In this document: one piece after another, positions 1-4,152 of the stretch
Numbering within the stretch: the first letter of the stretch is position 1
How the letters are laid out: the number at the start of each line of letters is the position of its first letter
Assembly (NCBI RefSeq): GCF_903643065.1
Contig: NZ_CAHJWX010000076.1
Span: 1 to 7,402 of the forward strand
Length of the DNA: 7,402 bases
Source of the DNA: Sphingomonas bacterium
GTDB taxonomy: Bacteria > Pseudomonadota > Alphaproteobacteria > Sphingomonadales > Sphingomonadaceae
Reading direction: 5' to 3'
Notes under the pieces: model-generated
Database searches by the model: none
The model's input: only the letters and a program-made list of their open reading frames with translations
What the model was told of the DNA's origin: nothing
Position numbers and translations under genes: made by a program

Positions 1-757
1 GGTGCCGCGAGCCGCCGGGCGCCGCGCCCGAACGATCGCGCAGGAACCGCTTCACCAGCCGGTCCTCCAGCGAGTGGAACGTCACCACCGCCAGCCGCCC
101 GCCCGGCCGCAGCACCTGCTCCGCCGCCAGCAGCCCGTCCGCCAGCTCGTCCAGCTCGCGGTTGACGTGGATGCGCAGCGCCTGGAACGTGCGGGTCGCG
201 GGGTCCTTCTTGTCGTGCGGGCGCCAGCCCAGCGCGCGCCGGACCACCGTCGCCAGCTCGCCCGTGCGCGACAACGGCCGCGCCGCCACGATCGCGCGCG
301 CGATCCGGCGCGACTTGGGCTCCTCGCCATAGCGGAAGATCACGTCGGCGATCGCCGCCTCGTCCGCCGTGTTGACGAAGTCCGCCGCGCTCTCGCCGGC
401 CTGGCTCATCCGCATGTCGAGCGGCCCGTCCGCCTGGAACGAGAAGCCGCGCTCGCCCCGGTCGACCTGCATCGACGAGACGCCGACGTCCATCGTCACG
501 CCGTCGGCGGCGTCGACGTGATCCGCCAGCCGCGAGAACTCGGCCTCGACCAGCGTCAGGCCGTCCGCCGACCCGGCGGCGGCGATCGCGTCCGGGTCTC
601 GATCAAAGGCGACCACGCGCGCGCCCCGGGCAAGGAGCGCGCGCGTGTACCCGCCCCCCCCGAACGTCGCGTCCACCATCAGCTCGCCGGGGGAAGGAGC
701 AAGGGCAGCCACGACCTCGTCGAGGAGGACCGGGATATGAGGGGGCGCGACGGTCAC
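1..757 (-). CDS. rsmH: 16S rRNA (cytosine1402-N4)-methyltransferase RsmH, 3' end cut by window edge
   Basis: RsmH (formerly MraW) uses S-adenosylmethionine to methylate N4 of C1402 in the decoding centre of 16S rRNA. I translated the minus strand from 757 down to base 2: 252 codons with no stop and no frameshift. Visible landmarks are the N-terminal [10 protein letters not shown] (residues 7-16), the SAM-binding loop [11 protein letters not shown] (28-38), [19 protein letters not shown] in the middle, the family signature [19 protein letters not shown], and [12 protein letters not shown] (227-238). The family is usually somewhat over 300 residues, so the last 60-80 residues lie beyond the left edge. 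The start is GTG at 757-755. It overlaps the mraZ stop as GTGA, has a GGGG run six bases upstream, and places HIPVLL at the usual distance from the N-terminus. mraZ-rsmH is the standard beginning of a dcw cluster, so translational coupling and control from the mraZ promoter are expected. Confidence 0.97.
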   Translation of the reverse strand, partial: MTVAPPHIPVLLDEVVAALAPSPGELMVDATFGGGGYTRALLARGARVVAFDRDPDAIAAAGSADGLTLVEAEFSRLADHVDAADGVTMDVGVSSMQVDRGERGFSFQADGPLDMRMSQAGESAADFVNTADEAAIADVIFRYGEEPKSRRIARAIVAARPLSRTGELATVVRRALGWRPHDKKDPATRTFQALRIHVNRELDELADGLLAAEQVLRPGGRLAVVTFHSLEDRLVKRFLRDRSGAAPGGSRH

Positions 758-1245
758 TTCGCGCCCCGGTTGAGGTAGAACTCGGCCATCTGCTTGGCCT
801 GGGGCGGGTAGTCCGAGTCGATCAGCGCCTGCGGATCCCAGATCTCAATATAGTCGAGCACGCCCACGAACAGCGCCTGCGCACCGATCGCGGCATAGTG
901 GCGCGGCCAGGCGGGCATGATGAACCGGCCCGACCCATCGAACGGCACCGACTCGCCCAACCCGGCGGCGCGCTTGATGTTATAGTCCGGCTCGCCGCCG
1001 TCGCCCGTGTTCTCCGTCTCGCGCTTTTCCAGCTTGGCGACCATGATGTCGAGCCAGGCCGGGTCATAGGCGATCAGGCATCTGTTCTTCTGGTGCGGGC
1101 CGACGATCACGGTGCCGCCGCTCTTGCCGTCGGCCTTAGGGCTGTTCGCCTGCAGGCTCGCGCGCAGGGCGGCGGGAATCGCGACCCGGCCCTTGTCGTC
1201 GACAAGGCCGATCCCGTCTCCCTGATACCAGCTCCTGCTCGCCAC
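754..1245 (-). CDS. mraZ: MraZ, transcriptional regulator of the division/cell-wall cluster
   Basis: MraZ is a ring-forming DNA-binding protein with two SpoVT/AbrB-like domains. In the bacteria studied it binds repeats upstream of its own gene and controls the dcw cluster. This protein has 163 residues (E. coli 152). It shows both diagnostic half-motifs: DDKGR at residues 16-20 followed by VAIPAALR, and DGSGR at 103-107 followed by FIMPAWPR. The segment between them (about 73-95) is hydrophilic and longer than in the E. coli protein, which is probably a lineage-specific insertion. The start is taken as GTG at 1245-1243 because GGGGA (minus strand, 1259-1255) lies nine bases upstream and [15 protein letters not shown] then falls at the right distance. 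The stop overlaps the rsmH start by four bases. The G-run array about 125-160 bases upstream is a possible binding site for this protein. Confidence 0.95.
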   Translation of the reverse strand: MASRSWYQGDGIGLVDDKGRVAIPAALRASLQANSPKADGKSGGTVIVGPHQKNRCLIAYDPAWLDIMVAKLEKRETENTGDGGEPDYNIKRAAGLGESVPFDGSGRFIMPAWPRHYAAIGAQALFVGVLDYIEIWDPQALIDSDYPPQAKQMAEFYLNRGAK

Positions 1246-1254
1246 CCGTCATGG

Positions 1255-1259
1255 TCCCC
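1255..1259 (-). promoter_or_regulatory. Shine-Dalgarno supporting the GTG start of mraZ
   Basis: On the minus strand GGGGA lies nine bases before the GTG at 1245. An ATG at 1252-1250 sits closer, but it is in another frame and does not lead into the MraZ sequence. The site is useful because it supports a non-ATG start. Confidence 0.6.
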
Positions 1260-1281
1260 GTGGAAGGCGCACCTCCGCGTC

Positions 1282-1314
1282 GCGCGAAGGCCGGCTGTCC
1301 GCCGCCCTTCGCGC
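1282..1314. repeat. Perfect 9-bp inverted repeat in the mraZ leader
   Basis: GCGCGAAGG (1282-1290) is followed after 15 bases by its exact complement CCTTCGCGC (1306-1314). In mRNA read from the mraZ promoter this would form a strong GC hairpin about 40-70 bases before the start codon. There is no T-run after it on the minus strand, so it is not a classical terminator. It could shape leader RNA or be chance in GC-rich DNA. Confidence 0.4.
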
Positions 1315-1323
1315 CCGCCGATC

Positions 1324-1336
1324 TGTTCGGTGAACA
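1324..1336. promoter_or_regulatory. Palindrome TGTTC-GGT-GAACA in the mraZ control region
   Basis: TGTTCGGTGAACA has perfect five-base arms around a three-base centre and lies between the G-run array and the mraZ start. Its size suits a dimeric repressor. It is not the alphaproteobacterial LexA pattern, which is a direct GTTC-N7-GTTC repeat. No factor can be named. Confidence 0.3.
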
Positions 1337-1370
1337 CATCCCAATGATGATCTGGATAAACGCGGCGATT

Positions 1371-1405
1371 TGGGGACGCAACGGGATTTTTGGGGAAAAC
1401 GGGGG
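1371..1405 (+). promoter_or_regulatory. Phased G-run array upstream of mraZ (candidate MraZ operator or G-quadruplex)
   Basis: Four G-runs begin at 1372, 1383, 1392 and 1401, so their starts are 11, 9 and 9 bases apart, close to one helical turn. Three or four read as (T/C)GGGN boxes: TGGGG, CGGGA, TGGGG, CGGGG. E. coli MraZ is known to bind TGGGN direct repeats separated by five bases upstream of its own gene, the same period as here. The runs are on the plus strand, opposite to mraZ, which is the reverse of what I recall for E. coli. The loops of 7, 6 and 5 bases also satisfy the canonical G3+N1-7 quadruplex pattern. A 12-bp near-palindrome, GGGGTAAACCCC (1402-1413), overlaps the right end. 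Confidence 0.5.
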
Positions 1406-1501
1406 TAAACCCCTCGGTTCGCCGCGTCGCGGATGCGACGAACGGCCGCCGCTCCAACGCCGGTCGGAACGGACGCTCGACGGCCCTGATCGATATCGAC
1501 G

Positions 1502-1744
1502 TCAGCGGCGCGCGGGCGCCTTCTTCTCGGGCGTCAGCGACCCGATCCCCATCGCGAGCGGTTCGGCGGCCTCGTTGCCGGCGGACAGGTTCGCGGCGAG
1601 ATCGACGCGCCCGATCCCGGGCCGCTGGCGGGCGACCGAGCCCGCAATCGCGCCGGCGAGGACGATCAGCAGCACCACGGCCGCGAGCCCGATCGCGCCC
1701 ACCCGGAGGCGCTGGCGGTGATGATGGCCCGATGTCGCCTTCAT
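1502..1744 (-). CDS. Small single-pass membrane protein of unknown function (80 aa)
   Basis: I do not recognise this family. The protein has a short basic N-terminus with three consecutive histidines (HHHRQRLR, about residues 7-14). One strongly hydrophobic segment follows (about 16-38, AIGLAAVVLLIVLAGAIAG), then a hydrophilic tail of about 40 residues ending in KKAPARR. Positive charge before the segment suggests either an uncleaved anchor with the tail outside or an export signal; I favour a bitopic inner-membrane protein. An in-frame TTG lies two codons upstream, but ATG at 1744 is the better start. No Shine-Dalgarno is seen; a good promoter ends only about 10-15 bases upstream, so the mRNA may have a very short leader. 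It lies 49 bases after cysK on the same strand and upstream of the mraZ control region. No functional link is evident. Confidence 0.65.
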   Translation of the reverse strand: MKATSGHHHRQRLRVGAIGLAAVVLLIVLAGAIAGSVARQRPGIGRVDLAANLSAGNEAAEPLAMGIGSLTPEKKAPARR

Positions 1745-1759
1745 GCCCAAGTGGCGTGG

Positions 1760-1787
1760 TCTATAGTACCGGTCCGGCCTTGTCCAA
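1760..1787 (-). promoter_or_regulatory. Candidate sigma-70-type promoter for the small membrane protein
   Basis: On the minus strand TTGGAC (1787-1782) is separated by 16 bases from TATAGA (1765-1760), a good match to the housekeeping promoter pattern in otherwise GC-rich DNA. Transcription would start near 1753, less than about 10 bases from the ATG at 1744. It sits in the gap after the cysK stop codon, so the small gene could be expressed independently of cysK. Confidence 0.45.
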
Positions 1788-1793
1788 TCGGGC

Positions 1794-2765
1794 TCAGGCC
1801 GGCAGTCCCCTGGCGGCGCGCCACGCCGGATCGTGCAGCGTCGAGAGGTAGCGAAAGCCCGTGTCGCACAGGATCGTCGCCACCCGGCTGCCCCGGCCCA
1901 GCGCCTGGGCCAGCCGCACCGCGCCGGCGACGTTGATCCCCGACGACAGGCCCAGGCACAGCCCCTCCTCCTCCAGCAGGCGCTTCACCCAGCCCCAGCC
2001 CTCGGCGTCGCCGATCCGGAACTGCGTGTCGATCGGCGCGCCGTCCAGATTGGCGGTGATCCGGCCCTGCCCGATCCCTTCCGCCACCGACGAGCCCTCG
2101 CTCGCGAGTTCGCCGCACGCGTAATAACGGTACAGCGCCGCGCCGTGCGGATCGCTGAGCGCGATCGTCACCCGCTCGTCATGCGCCTTGAGCCCCAGCC
2201 CGACGCCCGCCAGCGTGCCGCCGGTGCCGACCGCGCAGGTGAAGCCGTCGATCCGGCCCTCCATCTGCGTCCAGATCTCCTCGGCCGTCCCCGTCACGTG
2301 CGCGCGCCGGTTGGCGATGTTGTCGAACTGGTCGGACCAGACCGCGCCCGGCATGTCCTCCGCCAACCGGCGCGACTGGTGGACGAAGTGACAGGGGCTC
2401 GAATAGGGCGCGGCCGGCACCAGCACCAGCTCGGCGCCCAGCGCGCGCAACGTGTGCATCTTCTCCGGCGACTGCGTCTCGGGCATGACGATCACGGTGC
2501 GATAGCCCTTGGCATTGCCGACGATCGCCAGGCCGATGCCGGTATTGCCCGCCGTCCCCTCCACGATCGTCCCGCCGGGCCGCAGCGCACCGCGCGCTTC
2601 GGCATCCTCGACGATGCCCAGCGCCGCGCGATCCTTCACGCTCGCGCCCGGATTGGCGAACTCGCACTTGCCGAAGATGTCGGCGCCGGCCGCCTCGCTC
2701 GGCCCACGCAACCGCACGAGCGGAGTATTGCCGATGAGCGCCAGCGTGTTGGAAGCAAGGGACAT
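1794..2765 (-). CDS. PLP-dependent cysteine synthase (O-acetylserine sulfhydrylase family)
   Basis: The likely reaction joins sulfide to O-acetylserine to give cysteine, in the cytoplasm. The protein has 323 residues, the size of a one-domain CysK/CBS-family enzyme. The PLP lysine is K44 in NPGASVKDR, the substrate loop is EGTAGNTG (69-76), QFDN is at 146-149, and the phosphate-binding loop is GTGGT (180-184). The C-terminal half carries GSSVAEGIGQGRIT and CDTGFRYLSTLHDP. These differ from E. coli CysK (EPTSGNTG loop) and match the subgroup common in alphaproteobacteria and related to yeast Mcy1. I therefore give no gene symbol, although databases may call it cysK or cysteine synthase A. A cystathionine synthase-like or other sulfhydrylase role cannot be excluded. 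ATG at 2765 starts SLASNTLALIGNTPLVRL, the usual N-terminus; its Shine-Dalgarno is weak. No C-terminal CBS regulatory domain is present. Confidence 0.9.
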   Translation of the reverse strand: MSLASNTLALIGNTPLVRLRGPSEAAGADIFGKCEFANPGASVKDRAALGIVEDAEARGALRPGGTIVEGTAGNTGIGLAIVGNAKGYRTVIVMPETQSPEKMHTLRALGAELVLVPAAPYSSPCHFVHQSRRLAEDMPGAVWSDQFDNIANRRAHVTGTAEEIWTQMEGRIDGFTCAVGTGGTLAGVGLGLKAHDERVTIALSDPHGAALYRYYACGELASEGSSVAEGIGQGRITANLDGAPIDTQFRIGDAEGWGWVKRLLEEEGLCLGLSSGINVAGAVRLAQALGRGSRVATILCDTGFRYLSTLHDPAWRAARGLPA

Positions 2766-2825
2766 GGCCGCGCTTTACGCCGGGCGAACCGCCGGGGAAA
2801 GCGAGCGTCGCTTGGCGGCGGTAAA

Positions 2826-2843
2826 GAGGGAGCAGGGAGCAGG
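2826..2843 (+). repeat. Heptad repeat array, left arm (GGGAGCA units)
   Basis: GAGGGAGCAGGGAGCAGG holds two exact GGGAGCA units and the start of a third. Its first 12 bases (2826-2837) are the exact reverse complement of 2949-2960 in the right arm, about 110 bases away. The arm lies about 60 bases upstream of the cysK-like start. Confidence 0.7.
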
Positions 2844-2935
2844 ATAGCCACTCTCGCGAGGGAGAGCCAAAGCTGTTAGCTGAGTCTGCTTAAGGCTATA
2901 TCAATTCGTCACGACTAACCGCCGTGCTCCGCCCC

Positions 2936-2963
2936 CCTGCTCCCTGTTCCCTGCTCCCTCCCG
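2936..2963 (-). repeat. Heptad repeat array, right arm (inverted, abutting the RNA ligase start)
   Basis: Read on the minus strand this is GGGAGCA, GGGAACA, GGGAGCA preceded by further G-rich bases: three heptads, the middle one with one substitution. On the plus strand it is an almost pure pyrimidine tract ending five bases before the RNA ligase ATG, where a Shine-Dalgarno would normally be. It is inverted relative to the left arm. Confidence 0.7.
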
Positions 2964-2967
2964 ACTC

Positions 2968-4086
2968 ATGACCCCCCACTACGCCCGCACCATCCCCCTC
3001 GCCCAGCTCGAAGCCGAGCTGCACGCCGCGCGCGCCGAGCGAGTCGTCTACTGGAAGGACGACGGCCCGCTCAGGTTGTGGTGCTACACCGCCAAGGCCG
3101 TGTACGATCGTGCATGGGCACCTGCCGTGCTCGCCGCGCGCGGCCTCGTCATCGACCGCGAGCTTGGCCAGGTGGTCGCGACCGCCTTCCCCAAATTCTT
3201 CAACGTCGGCGAGCTGGGCCAGCCGGTGCCCGACGAGCCGTGCGAGATCTTCGAGAAGGTCGACGGCAGCCTGATCGTCATCTTCCACGCCGGCGGCCGC
3301 TGGCGCACGGCGACCAAGGGCGCGCTCGACTCCGCGCAGGCGAAATGGGCGCAGGCGCGGCTGGCGGCGCAGGACCTGTCGCCGCTTACGCCCGGCACCA
3401 CCTACCTCGCCGAGGCGATCTATCCCGAGAACAAGATCATCATCCCGTATGAGGAGACGGGGCTGGTGATGCTCGCCGCCTATGCCGCCGACGGGCTGGA
3501 GCTGGACAGCGTCGCCGTGCGCGCCACCGCCGACGCGCTCGGCTGGCGCACCGCCGCGCGCCAGGCCTTCGCCTCGCCGGCGGCCGCGATCGCGCATGCC
3601 GACACGCTGCCCAAGTCGGCGGAGGGCTATGTGCTGCGCTTCGCCTCCGGCCTGCGGCTGAAGGCGAAGGGCGCCGCCTATCGCCGGCTCCACGCGATGA
3701 TCTCGCGCGTCACTCCGCTGGGGCTGTGGGACGCGACGGCGGCGGGCGACGACCTGGACGGGCTTCGCCGCGAGATCCCCGAGGAGTTCTGGTGGGATTT
3801 CGACGAGATCAGGCGGCTGATCGAGGCCGAGCTGGCCGCGCGCGTGGCGGCGGTTGCGGCGGCGGGTGCCGGGCTGGCCGCCCTGTCGGACAAGGAGGTC
3901 GGCCTGCGGCTGCCCACCCTGGCCGAGCCGGTGCGCCGCTATGTCTTCGCCTGGCGCAAGCGCCCGGACCTGCTCGCCGACGCGAAGAGCCGGCAGGCGC
4001 TGCTGCGCGACGTCAAGCCCCGGGCCAACGAGCTGCCCGGCTATCGCGCCAGCTTCGCGGTGCAGCGGCTGGCGGAGGAGGAGTAG
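2968..4086 (+). CDS. T4 Rnl1-like ATP-dependent RNA ligase
   Basis: This should be a nucleotidyltransferase that joins 3'-OH to 5'-phosphate RNA ends through a ligase-AMP intermediate, probably using ATP. All superfamily motifs are readable. Motif I is K97-V-D-G-S, with K97 the AMP-accepting lysine. Upstream lie ARGLVID (57-63) and FPKFFNVGE (74-82), typical of Rnl1. WRTATKGA is at 112-119. Motif III lies around AEAIYPENKIIIPY (148-161, E149), motif IV is E219-GYV, and motif V is LRLKAKGAAY (229-238, K232 and K234). T4 Rnl1 has 374 residues with K99 and K240/K242; this protein has 372 with nearly the same spacing. Residues about 240-372 are helix-rich, as in Rnl1, where that domain contacts tRNA. 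The conserved N-terminus supports ATG 2968, but no Shine-Dalgarno exists. No kinase/phosphatase partner is in the window. Biological role unknown; RNA or tRNA repair is inference. Confidence 0.9.
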   Translation: MTPHYARTIPLAQLEAELHAARAERVVYWKDDGPLRLWCYTAKAVYDRAWAPAVLAARGLVIDRELGQVVATAFPKFFNVGELGQPVPDEPCEIFEKVDGSLIVIFHAGGRWRTATKGALDSAQAKWAQARLAAQDLSPLTPGTTYLAEAIYPENKIIIPYEETGLVMLAAYAADGLELDSVAVRATADALGWRTAARQAFASPAAAIAHADTLPKSAEGYVLRFASGLRLKAKGAAYRRLHAMISRVTPLGLWDATAAGDDLDGLRREIPEEFWWDFDEIRRLIEAELAARVAAVAAAGAGLAALSDKEVGLRLPTLAEPVRRYVFAWRKRPDLLADAKSRQALLRDVKPRANELPGYRASFAVQRLAEEE

Positions 4087-4087
4087 T

Positions 4088-4108
4088 GGCCAGGGGTTGA
4101 CCCGGGCC
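4088..4108 (+). terminator. Possible hairpin just after the RNA ligase stop
   Basis: GGCC-A-GGG, a five-base loop, then CCC-G-GGCC form a seven-pair stem with one internal A/G mismatch, two bases after the TAG. There is no T-run after it, so intrinsic termination would be weak. It could also act as an RNA-end protecting hairpin or be chance. Confidence 0.25.
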
Positions 4109-4124
4109 GATCGTTCCCCCACTC

Positions 4125-4141
4125 GTGATACAAAATATCAC
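4125..4141. promoter_or_regulatory. Perfect dyad in front of the receptor gene, candidate iron-responsive operator
   Basis: GTGATACAAAATATCAC has perfect six-base arms around five bases. It contains TGA-N9-TCA (4126-4140), the consensus described for the iron-responsive operator bound by RirA in alphaproteobacteria. It ends just before the Shine-Dalgarno and 11 bases before the ATG of a siderophore-type receptor, a gene class normally repressed by iron. The same dyad in RNA could form a hairpin next to the ribosome binding site. The match to RirA is by pattern only; another dimeric repressor is possible. Confidence 0.5.
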
Positions 4142-4142
4142 T

Positions 4143-4148
4143 GGGGGA
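4143..4148 (+). promoter_or_regulatory. Shine-Dalgarno of the TonB-dependent receptor
   Basis: GGGGGA lies four bases before ATG 4153 and favours that start over the ATG at 4162, which would be 13 bases away. It directly adjoins the operator-like dyad, so a protein or hairpin there could block translation as well as transcription. Confidence 0.6.
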
Positions 4149-4152
4149 CACG

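Larger units (their letters stand above)
1246..1501. other. Non-coding control region between the small membrane-protein gene and mraZ
   Basis: These 256 bases hold no convincing gene on either strand; open frames crossing them show no recognisable protein features. From left to right on the plus strand the region contains the mraZ Shine-Dalgarno site, the 9-bp hairpin, the TGTTC palindrome, the G-run array, a short hairpin CGTCGC-GGAT-GCGACG (1425-1440) and a 10-bp palindrome TCGATATCGA (1490-1499). The 1425-1440 hairpin could end transcription of the upstream small gene but lacks a T-run. I could not settle on a -35/-10 pair for mraZ. The best minus-strand match (TTGCGT, 17 bases, TATCCA) is poor. 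Confidence 0.6.
2766..2967. other. Divergent intergenic region between cysK-like gene and RNA ligase
   Basis: This stretch of about 200 bases separates two divergent genes. Its centre (about 2844-2920) is visibly poorer in GC than its surroundings. It contains CTCTC-GCGAGG-GAGAG (2851-2866) around the 8-bp palindrome CTCGCGAG (2853-2860), and the pair ATAGCC (2844-2849) / GGCTAT (2894-2899). The outer parts are inverted heptad-repeat arrays. A TATATC at 2897-2902 could be a plus-strand -10 element for the ligase, but no good -35 stands 17 bases before it. No gene is seen here. Confidence 0.55.

Noticed and set aside
2..778. Open frame on the plus strand across rsmH
   Set aside because: Arginine-rich shadow of the rsmH coding strand, which reads cleanly through all RsmH motifs.
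1425..1440. Hairpin CGTCGC-GGAT-GCGACG as an intrinsic terminator of the small membrane-protein gene
   Set aside because: No T-run follows on the minus strand and six-pair GC hairpins are common by chance at this composition; mentioned only within the control region.
1833..2879. Open frame of about 350 codons on the plus strand across the cysteine synthase
   Set aside because: It is antisense to a protein with every PLP-enzyme motif and has no domain signature of its own.
2826..2963. Heptad repeats considered as a CRISPR array
   Set aside because: The units are seven bases, directly tandem and without spacers; there are no cas genes.
2896..4122. Open frame of about 400 codons on the minus strand across the RNA ligase
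   Set aside because: It covers a gene with all ligase motifs and itself shows only low-complexity R/G/A-rich sequence; treated as a composition shadow.
4097..4131. TTGACC (4097) with GATACA (4127) as a promoter for the receptor
   Set aside because: The spacing is about 24 bases, too long for a sigma-70 promoter; the TTGACC lies in a possible post-ligase hairpin and no suitable -10 stands 16-18 bases away.
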